Origin: Paratinospora sagittata
Taxonomy: Eukaryota > Streptophyta > Magnoliopsida > Ranunculales > Menispermaceae
NCBI GenBank assembly: GCA_035771175.1
Contig: CM069600.1
Coordinates: 773,501-837,500 of the forward strand
Reading direction: 5' to 3'
Length of the DNA: 64,000 bases
Part shown: positions 45,791 through 58,286 of the stretch, in pieces
Numbering within the stretch: the first letter of the stretch is position 1
Layout: every line of letters starts with the position of its first letter
The notes under the pieces: model-generated
Seen by the model: the letters and a program-made list of their open reading frames with translations, nothing else
Database searches by the model: none
What the model was told of the DNA's origin: nothing
Made by a program: the position numbers and the translations under genes

Positions 45791-47147
45791 ATTTTTTTAA
45801 AATAGAAACGTAAAAAAAAAAATGGATACTTAAAGAAAAAAAGATGAGCAATGAAGTAGCTCAATCCTCAACCCTAATTTTTTTTTTTTTTCAAATTCAT
45901 TAAGTTAATTTTTTTTATTTTGTGGGTTGGTATGAAGTGGCAATTGAATTGAAAGATGCTAATTTCATTTCTAGTCTCTATAATTAGTTTTTATACTATG
46001 TGTTTTTTTTTTTTTTCCATTTACTACATTTAAAATTTAAAAGAAACATCAAAAGTTTGTTTTTTTAAGAGAATCTAGAAACTTCACCTTTCTTCTTTTT
46101 ATTCTACTATTATCATCACCTTTTCCTTTTTCTTCATTCAACTTGCTATAATGGCCCCAGCAACTTGGCAAGTGTATCTTATTTCTTCAAAAACAATAAT
46201 GATATATAAAATAAAAATAAAAATAAAAATTGATCTTTTTACAAAAAACTTATAGTCTGTTATCTTTTAGAATATTTTTTTTTAATCAGATTTCCTTCAC
46301 TTTTATATAAATAAATATAAATATACTAGATGGGCCTACATTGAACTTATAAAATTGCATTTAATATATATATATACTTTATAAGAAAAAAGGTGATATA
46401 CTTTAAATGTAGTAAATCTTGAAAAGATTTCAAAAGAAATAAAAATAAAGGGAATTTTCGAAAATGATTTTCAAAAAACAGTTGTTTTTGAATTCTATCA
46501 AATAAAAAAAAATAAAAAATGAAAATGAAAATCCGTTTTTGGAGAAAGTTACAAAATTTTCTTATGATTCTAAGATAGTAAAAATTTAATTAAGTGCTCT
46601 GACGTGTCACCTCACCTCTACTGATTAATAGGTTCGACCTAATAGGTCTTTGTCGCGTTGCGTAGTCGCTAACATGTATACATAAAAGGGGTTATTTTCA
46701 TGATTCAGCTTTCCAAAGGTTTTATTCTCCAAAAACATACAAAATCATTATCCATAAATTAAATTAAATTAAATTATATTATATTAAAATATATTTTTAC
46801 TTGTATTATATATATATATATATATTTATTTTTACTTTTTTTTAAGAAGATGTCCTCATGGATCATATTACAGACTGTATCCACTTTGTCAATGTTATTC
46901 GATGGTGACAATATTACTTCTATACATTTTATTTTCTTTGGTGGTGATGTCCACCCAAAACTAACGCCGTTATAACGGACACAGTAAGTAGAACCGTTAC
47001 GTCCCCTCTTGTTATTATTATTATTTAATTATTTAATAGCTTTTACTATTTTGACGCCTTCTTTTCCCTCGTTTTTAACACAAAATTTAAATTTCAAAAA
47101 TCTTCTTCAACAAACCAAACGCACCCCAAAGGCCCAAACACCAACTA

Positions 47148-47150
<3 letters not shown>
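45791..47150. other. AT-rich region upstream of the JASON-like gene
   Basis: Contains many A and T runs, an (AT)n run near 46806-46824 and tandem TAAAT/ATTAAATT stretches near 46760-46785. The core promoter probably lies in the last few hundred bases. No coding region is supported. Confidence 0.4.

Positions 47151-47198
<48 letters not shown>
47151..47198 (+). repeat. (CT)24 microsatellite in the JASON-like leader
   Basis: An uninterrupted CT repeat of 24 units, followed at 47227-47274 by a further interrupted CT-rich stretch. It lies 240-290 bases before the start codon, probably in the 5'UTR or core promoter. Such GA/CT tracts are typical binding sites for plant BBR/BPC factors. It should be length-polymorphic. 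Confidence 0.9.
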
Positions 47199-47202
<4 letters not shown>

Positions 47203-47356
47203 ATTCACTGTCCGTACACACTATACATAGACCTTTCTCTTTCTCTCTCTACACTCTCCCTCTCTCTCTCTCTTCGGTTCTTCGTGAAAGAAGCTGCTAG
47301 GGTTTCGGAATTTGGATAATCGAGCAGCTGAATTGGAATTGGTACTGCTCGTGTTA

Positions 47357-47404
47357 ATGTTGTTGTTGTTGATCGATGAAATGTGCTGCGGCGATCAAGC
47401 TTGA
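47357..47404 (+). promoter_or_regulatory. Upstream ORF in the JASON-like leader
   Basis: An ATG at 47357 opens a 15-codon frame (MLLLLIDEMCCGDQA) ending in TGA. It overlaps a second upstream ATG at 47376 that is in frame with the main protein. Both precede the family-typical start at 47442 and could influence start selection. Confidence 0.3.
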
Positions 47405-47441
47405 TTTAGAGGTGATTTTGAGATCGGTGAGGTTGATAATC

Positions 47442-50400
47442 ATGGGATGTTTCTTTGGATGCTTTCGTGTTAAGAGCGATGCAGCTCGGCCTCAACCTCA
47501 TCTCATTTCCGATGCCGTTTCTTCCAGAAGTACTACTACTACTACTCGAGTAAGTTTTGATTCTTTATTTGCTCTGTTTCTTGTTCTGTAATCGTTTATT
47601 TTTTTTTTTGAATCGATTTCTGAATAGTGTTTTGGTGTTGTTTTTGTTGTTAACAGGATGCGGTAGTGTCGAGGAATCGATTAGCGGCTTTGCTTTTATC
47701 TGAAGGTATTCGGTGAAAATCTTCTGAATTGTACTGTTTTAAATAGATTGTTATTTGCTGCTTGCTAGCTGTTTCTTTTGTTATACTGTTAGGTATTTGA
47801 TCATGTGAAAGTTGGAAGTTTGGTTGAATCTATTTGTGTTTTGTTGATTTTAGTGATTGATTTTTCTAGCAAAAAGCCAGTCATGATTTAATTGCTGAGA
47901 GTGCATGAAATTATTATTTGTTTTCTTTGTAGACACTGAAGAATCGCCTTGTGTTGACGTAAGAGATCATGGTTTGGAATCTCCGTACAAGGATGGAAAT
48001 AACAGTATGCTCAAGGATGAGGTATCTGATGCTATGATGTTATTTTCTTAAGCATTTGGTTGAAGTTTGTGATATATATGTTGTTGGTGCTATGTAAATA
48101 TTCTTTAGTAGTTTCAAGTGATTTGGGGAAAATTCTTGGAATCTCCTTGTGTGTGTGTGTGTGCAAGTGCTTTGTTTTGAATTTTTAGTTACTTCAAACA
48201 TGTTTATGCAATTTTTCGTTTATTGTTTTTGCTCAATTGTGTAGTTGATGCTGCAAATGAGTATCTTGACATGGATTATGAAGTAGAATCTTGCCTAATT
48301 GTTTAATTGGGAAAATCATTGAGAATATGAATTGGATTTTGATATTGCCGTTTATATAAACGTAGCTAGATTTCATTCTTTTTCTAGATTTTTTTTTTCT
48401 TTCTTTCTAAAGATTTAATTGATTTCTCGATATTTAAAGCAAAAGTGTTTGTATTGAGATAATATAGTTCACTATTGGACAGGCCAAATTCCTCAAGTCC
48501 TGTGGTACATTACCTGAAACTCCTATTGAGATACGGAAAGCATCTGGAAGAGTTAAAGATTCATCACCCAGTGGTAGAGAATCAGAAAATGTCAAATTTC
48601 ATTCTTGGCTTCCTAGCACATCCATCGAGAAACTCCACTTTGAAGGGAAACCAGATCAGAAGTCCATTTCCTCAATTAAGTTTGGTGAAGAGCTTGGAAA
48701 GGAATCGGATTCTCCAGAGCATAAACATAGAAGGTTGAACTCATCTGCTGTTATATTTTTAATTCTCCCAATTGATAGGCTGTAACCATATAAACAATGA
48801 GAAGCTTCTGCTGGAACTGTAAACATATGAAAGTACAAAACTAATATTATTGATTATAATGTCATTGTTTCTTTCTTTTTCTTTGCCCTCTGAACTGTCA
48901 AAGGAAAGAGATCCTTTATTAATTTCATGAAACAGGTTGCTGCAATCGTCTATTTAGCTCCTTTATGCACTTATTACTGAACTTGGGTTTTTCCATCACT
49001 CTTTGCAGCTCACTGGAGCAGATGCTGGCTAGAAGCAACTCTGCAAGGTGGCTTCATGAAAGCAGTTCTGTTGAGAGTCCAAATGCAGCAACAAATGTTC
49101 TTGTTCATCAAAGTGATGATGATAAATCATTTATGGACGCTCCTGAGCTTCCGGCTGTTGTTTCCCAATGCAAGAACAAGTCTGTGCGCTTCAATTGTGA
49201 ATCAGATATGAATGAGCAAAGATCAAAACTATTTGATTCTCCAAGCCACAATGCAGCAAAGCCTTCTCCTTATCCAACCCCACTGAAATTAACAGATGAG
49301 ATGCAAACCCCGGGAACAGTTTATCCGATAAGCACGGAGAATCTAGCAAACAAGAATGCTCGGATCAGGTCACAATATGTGTATCCTGTCTTTAACCCTG
49401 TTCAGAATTTCTCTCAGTTGATGGCACTGAAGGAAGATGACTGCTACAATAGTACGCAACTTGATCAGCTAAGAGAATCCATTGAGGAGGAGGGTGGATT
49501 TTCAACTCCTGACCATACATCTGCTTCTCACACAACTAAATCAGCAAAAGAGCATGAAACTGGAATTGTAAATGGTAAAGAGGTGAAAGTGGAAGAAAGC
49601 TTGTCTAGTTGGTTGAAGCCATCATCAGCTCCAACTGATGACAAACTTCAGAATGGTAGTTCTGTATCTAGTGGAAGATCTCATTCTGATAAAACTCCTG
49701 AGATGGACAGGCCAATAATTGGGCTTGTCGCTACACACTGGAATGAAAATGAGCCTTCTCGTGTTTCACCCAAGTGGTGGGATGGAAATGGGATCCCTAA
49801 TTCAACTAACAAGTACAAAGAGGTACCCCTCTAGTTTCTCTCCTAATCTATCTTCTGAAAAGGCCATTTTTAAAAGTTTTATAGTTATCAAGCAAAAAAA
49901 GTGGGGGTTTTGTTCACAGGATCAGAAAGTTAGTTGGCATGCAACCCCTTTTGAAGAGAGGTTAGAGAAGGCGCTCTCTAATGAGAGTCTAGTCTGTCAA
50001 AGGTATATCTATCTGATGTTTCTGCTCAGCCTGTGCCTAGTTTCCTTTTATTCTAGAATTTTTTTTCCCCACATTAGTTTATGGTTTTGTTTGTTTCAAC
50101 GTTTTTTTTTTTAGTTTCAATTGTTTGGTTCAATATATTAAGCATTTCTATTTAATTTTATTACAACATAAATATATCTAATTCTTAAATGTTGCTTCTC
50201 AAGTTATTTGTGCTTGTTCCATCCTTGAAGATGAGAGAACATTGTCCCAAGCAAGAGATTTAACCGATAGTTTACAATGATACTGCATTCAAGAGATATA
50301 TGGATGATATCCTCACATACCATTTTCACCTTATTAAGCACGGCATACCTATTGAGTCTTATTTGATGCTCAATATGAATACAATATTCAACCATCTTGT

Positions 50401-50572
50401 ATTCTTTTTTTTTAATTTTTTAATTTTTTTTTTGATGTATTGTTTGCTTGATCTATATAGGAAGCTTACCAATGGACCCCTTGATTTGGTTGAGAACGAG
50501 GAGGAAAGTGATACGGCATTGTCTCGATTGCAGCCTCCTCCAAAACATCCCGAATCAGTAGTTTCTTTCTGA
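47442..50572 (+). CDS. JASON-like protein
   Basis: Seven exons (47442-47549, 47657-47705, 47933-48021, 48483-48733, 49009-49822, 49920-50002, 50461-50572) join in frame with GT-AG introns into 501 residues. The plant JASON family is named for an Arabidopsis protein needed for spindle and organelle organisation in male meiosis II and thus for haploid pollen. Family marks are the N-terminus MGCFFGCFRVK, the 'SRNRLAALLLSE' block, 'YVYPVFNPVQNFSQLMALKE', 'HWNENEPSRVSPKWWDGNG' and 'TPFEERLEKALSNE'. An in-frame ATG exists 22 codons upstream (47376), but the MGCFF start is preferred because relatives begin there and Gly2-Cys3 fits N-myristoylation and palmitoylation. The middle is Ser/Pro-rich and probably disordered. 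JASON has paralogs whose roles are less known, so the exact member is not certain. Confidence 0.88.
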
Positions 50573-51287
50573 ATTGAGTGATCAGATGACAACAAAGATT
50601 CTTGATGAAGAGAAGAAACTCACTTGGGGAGTTAACTCTTTAGGCAGTAAGACTTCTCCAAATCTCTTATACATTCTTAGGTGTTTAACCATTTGCTTGG
50701 AAGAGATCTATCTTGGTATGTGGAAATATTCATTTCCTGCTCATTCTCAAAAGGTAATAACCACCCACCCCTGTTCTTTGAAAGCCTTTTAAGAAGAAAA
50801 ATAGGGTTCTTCATGGAGATATCATCCTAGCCAATGCTTACAGCTTTAGAGTGCCGCTGCTCCCTATTGTACATAACATGAAACTGAGGTTATTGGGTTA
50901 CAATTTTTTTTTTTTTTTTTTTTCACTCTTTTGTGGCTCAAATTTCGTGGTCTTGATACTGTACTGACATAGTACTCTCTATTGTCTTCTTTTGTTGGCG
51001 ATGATAGTTTGTATTTATGAGACGGATTTAAGACCAAACAATTTAGAGAGCCTATCTTTCCGTGCTCAAAATGTGCTTAATCTTTGAGACTAGTTAAAGT
51101 TGTTTATGTTGCCAAAATATTTGAAAATAGTGCTCATGTTAGCTCAAATAATGTAAGTAATCATTTTGTTTATGTTGGCTGCTTGGTTTGCTTTAAAACT
51201 AGTTAATTGATCATTTCTAGCAGGAGTGCCTTGTCTGATAATATACTTATCATGGAACATATATATATGTGTGTGTACGCGCGCGTT
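50573..51287. other. 3'UTR and flank of the JASON-like gene
   Basis: The first ~400 bases are less AT-rich and presumably 3'UTR. A T run lies at about 50906-50923. No separate gene is seen. Confidence 0.4.
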
Positions 51288-51443
51288 GGGAAAATACTAT
51301 TATAATTACAAAAAGTGCAACCACAACTTCATGTCTATTAGATATATTTGACACATTTTAACATATGTAATAAACGATACAACAAATATGAAGTTGTACT
51401 TGTACTTGTAATTGCACTTTTTGTAATTAAAATGACATCCCCC
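51288..51443. mobile_element. Short inverted-repeat MITE 1 of 3
   Basis: 156-bp palindromic element. The left end GGGAAAATACTATTATAATT pairs with the right end, which read inward is GGGGGATGTCATTTTAATTA; both are followed by CAAAAAGTGCAA. No coding capacity. It would fold into a long hairpin if transcribed. Confidence 0.6.
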
Positions 51444-51458
51444 TTTTATATATATATA

Positions 51459-51628
51459 GGGAATGTTAATATAATTGCAAAAAAATTACAGCTACATTAC
51501 TATTACAGATTTTTGTTTATTGGTTCATGTATTACACATCTTGAGATGTGTAAACCATACACATCTAATAAATATAAATATATAATTACATTTTTTTTTT
51601 TTTTTTTGCAGTTAGATTAACATCTCTC
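51459..51628. mobile_element. Short inverted-repeat MITE 2 of 3
   Basis: About 170 bp. The left end GGGAATGTTAATATAATTGC pairs with the right end, which read inward is GAGAGATGTTAATCTAACTG, followed by a T/A run. It has the same general end pattern as its two neighbours and lies 16 bases after MITE 1. Confidence 0.55.
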
Positions 51629-51688
51629 TTTATCTCTCTCTCTTTTGCTCTTTCTCTCTCTCTCTTTTGCTCAGTATGTATATATACA

Positions 51689-51848
51689 GGAGAATGCTAA
51701 ATTTGCAATTGCTATTGAGGTGGCGTGAAATGAGAGGTTGGTTGTTTGACTTTTTCATTTACTTGTCCCTTGTGAAATGAGGGGCAGCCCTTCATTTTAC
51801 ACCACCTCAACAATTTTTGCAACTGCAGTAATCAATTTAGCATTCTCC
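51689..51848. mobile_element. Short inverted-repeat MITE 3 of 3
   Basis: 160-bp element with near-perfect ends: GGAGAATGCTAAATTTGCAA at the left and, read inward from the right, GGAGAATGCTAAATTGATTA. Internal GAGGTGG and CCACCTC also pair. It is flanked by TATATA on both sides. Confidence 0.7.
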
Positions 51849-53101
51849 ATATATATATATATATATGCCTTTTTTCTTAAGCAAAAGTTTTAAGTACCCC
51901 ATTTATTAATTACAGCTCTTTCTAAGAAAAAAGAAAGGTCCAAAAAACATATTTTTGAGAAACTAGTCCTGTCAGCTTATTTTATTTTATTTTAAAAATA
52001 CTTTTATTCAAATTATTATATTCAAGTACCTGTAGTAGAATGGATGAATATATCATGATTAAGTAAAAACTACTTTTAAGAATTTTATTTGCAATAGAAC
52101 TTAAATAGGTTTACCAAATGGGACTTAATCAAATTTTCTATTAGTTATTTTATAATTAGTAAGCATATTAGGAAGCCTGTATCTACTATTAGTATAATAT
52201 TTCCCAAATAATCCAAGTTAATGCAAGCCAACTACAACCATACCTTCTACCTAATTGAACTTCATTTCTTTATACATAGGCACAAATATAAGAGACATGG
52301 AGGGAGAGTGAGTGAGAGTCATTTAATTATTCTTTGAAGTAATAGTATAGATTTAAGTGTAAAAAAAGTATATTTTCTAACAGTCCACCAACCATGAAAA
52401 AATTCTTTCAAAAATTTGCGTGAGAAAATAATTTTTAAAAAAACTTTTCTTAGCTATCAAACGGACCCTTAACAAAGATTAAACCTTTACAAAATTATCG
52501 TCGATTTTGGCAAAAGATTCAACATCATATGATCAACTTGATTGTACCCAGAATGATTTTACAGATACAACACACCAAGCTCAAAGGTTCGTGAACTTTG
52601 GAAGATTCATTTCATACATGGAATGGAACACCCAAACGCGATAAGAGAACAGCAGATCCTAAAAGACAGACCGATAAAACAGCAGTAGCTATCGATACTA
52701 TTCTCAATCAAAAAGGGCAAAATGTAATATGTGTTTATGCAGTTCATCCATGAGAAGATCAATAGGAAGAGGAGTATCGTTATGCTGACAGGTTAGAAAT
52801 ATAGCTTCGTTCGGCATAAAGAGAGTGAATATTCTAAACACTACAATAAGCACAGAACTATCTAAAGCAATTGTAATGAAAGCATTAAATTGATAAGAGA
52901 ATTCAACAGAAAAGTAAAGAAGAAGAAAAAAATGGTCATCTGGTGACAGTTTATTTGGCAGATAGCGGCTGCATATAATTTACATGCTTGTTTGCTATGA
53001 ATGCCAAAACAGAGGAAGAAGAAAGGACCAAAAGAAGAATGTACATAAAAGCAATGGGCTTTAGAACAAACATTTTAATACCTCATCACTCCTTTTTTTT
53101 T
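51849..53101. other. Intergenic DNA and 3'UTR of the WDR26-like gene
   Basis: AT-rich up to about 52500. The 52500-53101 part is probably 3'UTR of the minus-strand WDR26-like gene. No coding region is supported. Confidence 0.4.
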
Positions 53102-56100
53102 TTATATCATGGCGTCTTTAAGCGTTCCTCCATTGCAATGGTGAAAGACACCATTTCCATAAGCTTCCTCGTGCTTTAGATTCACTTCACTCAGACCCCA
53201 TATCCGAATTGTACGATCATCACTGGCAGATGCTAACATGTGGGGATTTGCCGGGTTCCAGCTTACACAGTTAACAGCTCCAGAATGTCCCGGCAATGCT
53301 TCTACGAGCTCCCCAGTCGTTCTGTGCCATATATAAACCTGAAAAAATGCAACGATTTTAACAAACAAACCCGCTGTGCAGAAGTTGTTTCTAAGCAATT
53401 ACTGGAAGTTTAAAAGAGAAGAAGAGTTGGAACAAAAGGGCAACATTTATTTCTTACACAACTGCTTGAACCCAGTTCCTGTTCCTATTTGGGAAGTCAT
53501 ATTCATTCACCATATTTGACTGAATCAAATGCCACACCAGCCTGCACGTGAACTACTACTTTTTTCCCAGATTAAATTGTTTGTATCTTCCATATCTTCT
53601 TTTATCTTTCTCTTTATTTTTGTTTTTTGTTTTTTACTTTTTTTTTCTTTTTACAGTGCCAGGAGGGGGATGTTGATTAGACATTTACAGATGGTACTTT
53701 AAGGTGGGGTTTGTTAATTCTACTTGCAAACTCAAAAAAGTTGAGGGGTAATGAAAAAAATAATTTTTTGATACTTTTTTCTATTATTTTTTCTATCTCT
53801 ACAAGAGCAAGTAAAAAAATTCTCACTTATTATGTTAGAGCTTTACTCAACAACAAATAGAGGTTCATTTTAAAGTAGATGTTGAGGCTAAATAGAGTTA
53901 ATGCTTATTCATTCTAGTGGTGACATAATAGTTTGTACTCCCAAATATCTAAATGGACAAAAATAAATAAATAAAAATAGTATAGAAATCCATACCTGTG
54001 AATCCTCGCTCCCACTAGCAATAAAAGCTTGGTCGAACCCACCAAAACAAGATCTAATGACAAACCGAGTGCGTTTGTGACCTTTGTACTTGGCAACGAG
54101 TCTGCATTCTCCATCAATGCTCCACAAATGTATTTCTTGATTTAAAAGATTAACCAGCAAAAAATTAGAATCCCTTGATAGCGAGAATGACGTTATTGTT
54201 TGTTCCTCTACAATTTCTGTCTCAACTTTTGCTTCCCTATTAAGCAATAATAATGCGGTTTCCTTGTACATAGTAATAATCTGCTTCCCATCATTTGTTA
54301 TTGCCATGTCGGAGATCTTAAGCGTTTTTTGTCCTTTCAAACATTCCAGCTCTTTCCCATCTAAGTCCCACATGCAAATGCTCTTGTCAGTTAAGCCCGA
54401 GAATACAAATTTTCCATCCGGCAACCATCCGCAAGAGATCATGCCAAGGCCTGTTTTTTCATAAACGTGAAGGCATTCACCAGTTTTCACATCCCAACGT
54501 CTAATAACTTCCTCCATTCCACATGTTAGAAGCTGGGTGTTGTCGGGACTCCACGAAATTGTAAGCACAGGTTTCCGGTGACCCATGAGTCTGTGCTTCA
54601 AGGTCACTTTGCCATCTTCCCGAACCTAAAATATTAAATTTCAAGCAGAAGGTATTTAATAAAATATTATGAAAAATATATATATTTCAAGTATGTTTTC
54701 TGGTGAACAATCAGATTGAAATTACAGGTGAAGTGAAGCTAAAGAGATGAACTGAAAAGTGCTTTTGAGTTGTCCAAAATAAACATTTACATCCTTTCGA
54801 TGAAGGAAAAACTAAAGAGACAGATAATAATTAATTAAAACTTCAGGTTTGCAGGTGCAATATTTTCATTAATGAGTAGGAATAAAAAGAAAGCAGACAC
54901 AAGTAAAGCTATAAAAAGCAATCCTGAAGAGCCTTTAGAATCTTGAAGAACTCTATACAGCCACATGATCATTCTGCATAATTTTACAGTTATAGCACAT
55001 ATTAACATAATGTGTGCTGAATATATTTTAAAACATCAGCAATATTTAACGCATACCTGATACCACATGTATAATGATTTCTTCTTTACAAAAACAAGAG
55101 ATTTATGAGTTAATTAACATAATTAATTATTTTTTCCATTTTTAGGAGGGTCAACCATTGTCATAAGATGCATCTCAATGAAAGTGTTGGAATCCAATTG
55201 GCTAACTTTTTAAAGAAAATGGACTACTATTTTATATTTGAACGATTTATATGCACCTAAAAACTAATTTGTTTGTATGTCGTAGTTATTGTAATTATAT
55301 TTTCTTTTCCTTTATGTAGCTCTCCTTTTCCTTCTTTTCTTAGTCTAACTGTAAGATCTATAGACACCCATTTGGAAGATGAGATTGTTGGGTGTCCCTT
55401 TGGAATAATCCCACATCCAAACAATGTTGGAGGTTATCATATATCACTTTGTGATTATCATAAAGCCAACGAAATTTGCAGACAAAACTCATTACCTTTG
55501 AAGGGAACTGAGAAGCTCAACATTCTTTAAAAGATAGATTTTTAGCCGCTCCAAACCTTAATGTCATATATAACATCTGAAAAAAATGCGTCATAGTTCT
55601 ATTTACTTCTCAAATTGTTTCCAAAGTTCAGCATATTTAAAAACGTTAAGTTTTAGCCCTTATTTAATTCTCTACATGGTTTTTGATTTATATGTACTTC
55701 AATGTCTAAATCTTGAGATGTGAAGTTATTAAGCTGCTTAGTTGACTGAGATGAACCTGAGAGCATTTTGTGTCAGAAAAGGGGTTTGGTTGACTAAAAC
55801 TTATTTATAGTTGAATCGTTGATGAACTTTCTCTGATAATGAAAAAATATGACTGATAGAGCTCCAACAGTCCATAAAGAAACCTAATGGTTTTTGGCTA
55901 TAAAACACCATTCGTTTAGAACAAAATTGGGAGGGTGGGGTTGGGGGGAGAGGAGGACGATGTACACACACTTTGAGATTTTATAATTCAATTTCCAAAA
56001 CCTTGCTGGGAAAATCTGAAACCTGTATAGTTGGGTATAACGTGTATGACGAGCATCACCCAATTCACCTAGGCATGAATAAGATCTTAGCAGAAAAAGA

Positions 56101-56404
56101 CATGTCCTTTTGCCATGAACAACTGATAAAAGAACTAAAAAGATAAGAGGTACATCTAATTTTCTTGTAACCTTAAGAATTCATATGGGAACTGTTCAAA
56201 TTCGAAAACCTAGGAAGAATCAACATGGTTCCTTTTTTTTCTGAAGTAGCAAAACTAATGGAAATACTAATATCAGAATTTTAAACAAATAGAAAAAATT
56301 ACCTCATATATAGCAGCTGTTAGATCATTTGAGGATGATGCTAAGTATTTACCATCATGTGAAAATTGCAAAAACCAGACTTCATCACTGTGTACTTGAA
56401 TTAC
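53102..56404 (-). CDS. WDR26: WDR26-like WD40 protein, C-terminal exons only
   Basis: Three minus-strand exons, 56404-56303, 54625-53996 and 53338-53102, join in phase 0 with GT-AG introns into 322 residues plus a stop. They match the C-terminal WD40 propeller of AtWDR26-type proteins, whose relatives (human WDR26, yeast Gid7) are subunits of the CTLH/GID ubiquitin ligase. Visible marks are '[20 protein letters not shown]', '[15 protein letters not shown]', '[16 protein letters not shown]', '[11 protein letters not shown]', '[18 protein letters not shown]', '[20 protein letters not shown]', '[10 protein letters not shown]', '[19 protein letters not shown]' and a 'HHCNGG' end. The N-terminal exons (LisH and CTLH) are not seen from 56405 to 64000, where repeats dominate. 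The gene therefore has a very long intron, continues beyond the window, or is truncated. The first exon's '[12 protein letters not shown]' departs from the usual 'SSSKDQTAIIWE', a hint of relaxed constraint. Confidence 0.88.
54626..56302. other. Intron of the WDR26-like gene
   Basis: AT-rich. An 85-codon plus-strand open frame near 55273-55530 matches no family I know and is probably chance. No repeat is recognised. Confidence 0.4.
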
Positions 56405-56904
56405 CTGCTCCAATAAAATTAAAATCAAAAGAAAGACAGAAAGAAAGAAAAATGAAAAAGAAATAGAAACACTTAAATATAACCATAAAATGCTGAAAAG
56501 AACAAACTCCACAATCAAACTCCATAAAATGCTTACCAATGTATCATGTTGCAAAGGCAAGGAGTTCAGTACTGGCTATGGGTGGTAGAGAATAGCAAGG
56601 TAGCTCATTCAAAACCATGTTAGTGGTCTCTAGTAAGAGTGGCAGCTGTTCCAGTGAAAAGCCTAACTAGAACCTCATATTATGTATCCATCAAAGTGAC
56701 TAGGATAGAGAGAAAGAAACTAATCCCTAAACAATACTTAATATGCAGAAGATGTCATATCTGAACCATCCACCTCTTTCCACCTCATACGTTTTATTTG
56801 CATATATCTTCATATGCCCTTCATTGAGTCATTCTCCAATGAATGCTAGAAATCCCACTAACAATTGTACTCACAGATATCTTCTTTTGAATGTGAACAT
56901 GAGA

Positions 56905-57388
56905 AATCAAGAAGCCCAAATACAACATAATTGAACCCGGGAATTTGTGGGCTTCAGCTGAATTAGCACAAGACCATACATGAAATTTCAATCAAAAGTT
57001 CAAAACTCTAAAAAGAGTTAAATGAGCTCAGAAGCATATCTGTCCCCATTCTTTTCCCTTATTTGTGTCCTAGGGAGATTTAGACCAAAATCCTTAATCT
57101 TTTAATTATTATCAGATGAAAAACAGCTTACAGGTGTTACATGAAAAATCAAGAAGCCCAAATACAACATAATTGAACCCGGGAATTTGTGGGCTTCAGC
57201 TGAATTAGCACAAGACCATACATGAAATTTCAATCAAAAGTTCACAACTGTAAAAAGAGTTAAATGAGCTCAGAAGTATATCTATCCCCATTCTTTTCCC
57301 TTATTTGTGTCCTAGGGAGATCTAGACCAAAATCCTTAATCTTTTAATTATTATCACTCACATGAAAAACAGCTTACAGGTGCTAAAT
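56905..57388. repeat. Two-copy 242-bp tandem duplication
   Basis: Copy 1 (56905-57146) and copy 2 (57147-57388) both begin AATCAAGAAGCCCAAATACA and share the 'TTGAACCCGGGAATTTGTGG' and 'TTATTTGTGTCCTAGGGAGA' blocks, differing by a handful of substitutions and one short indel. The duplication lies upstream of the visible WDR26-like exons. Confidence 0.85.
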
Positions 57389-58084
57389 GAAAAACAATTG
57401 GTCCCTGGATTGTGCATCATAGAGTTACACTTGCATGAAAAAAGCGTTTTCAGGTGTATTTAATATGCAGCTAGCTGCCACAAGTTCGTTTCCTATTTGT
57501 TCTCTAGACAACTTAAACTTGTAAATAAGTAAAATTCCTACTTATATAGACTTTTCAATCACTCAACCAAATTGAATTTTTTATAACTCTATACACAACT
57601 GGCAACTTAAAAAAGTTAAAAACCTCACTCGTAGGAAGTTATTTACTAAAAACTAACCAAACAAAATTCTAGATTTAGGACTTAATGAAACGGTAAAATA
57701 GAATCCAAAATGACAAATAAACTCATGATTTTATAACGACTCGTCCAAATTAGGATAAAAAGTAAAGCATAATTTACTACATTAATTGTTTACAACTTCA
57801 GATCCCAAGGTTCTTGACAAACTAAATTTTCAGGCTACTTAAGCTATAACATGTTCCATCATGCACTAACATATTAGACAGTGAACACAACACCTACCTA
57901 ACAATCTTTAGATGAAGGGGCTTACTCTGGAGATTGTTTTGGTACTTGATATGTCAGGCTATGAGGTGTACAAAATGTGCAAACTTCCTGAGCTAAGAAT
58001 TTGGGTTTTAGGTGCAGTATGTGGCTCATTCCTGAAATTGAATAAACAGCTTCATCCCTTTGATATAAAAGACCTACAACACTA
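57389..58084. other. DNA between duplication and satellite
   Basis: AT-rich DNA without a recognisable exon of the WDR26-like gene or any other feature. Confidence 0.4.
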
Positions 58085-58286
58085 CTTCATGTGCTTATAT
58101 AAATAACTTCATGACTTTCACCCCAACTAGGACTTTCATGTGCTTATATACACAAATTCCTAATTTTTAGCCGAATTGAGCTTTCAAGTGCTTGTATAAG
58201 CATATTCCTAATTATTACCCTAAATAGGACTTTCATGTGCTTATATAACAAATTTATATTTTTCACACCCATTGGGACTTTCGTAT

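Noticed and set aside
50574..50792. Possible further exon of the JASON-like gene
   Set aside because: The frame ends in a stop at 50570-50572 at the expected family C-terminus, and no donor site precedes it.
55273..55530. 85-codon plus-strand open frame in the WDR26-like intron
   Set aside because: Its first third is a Val/Ile/Phe-rich low-complexity run, nothing in it matches a known family, and it lies in an intron of a minus-strand gene.
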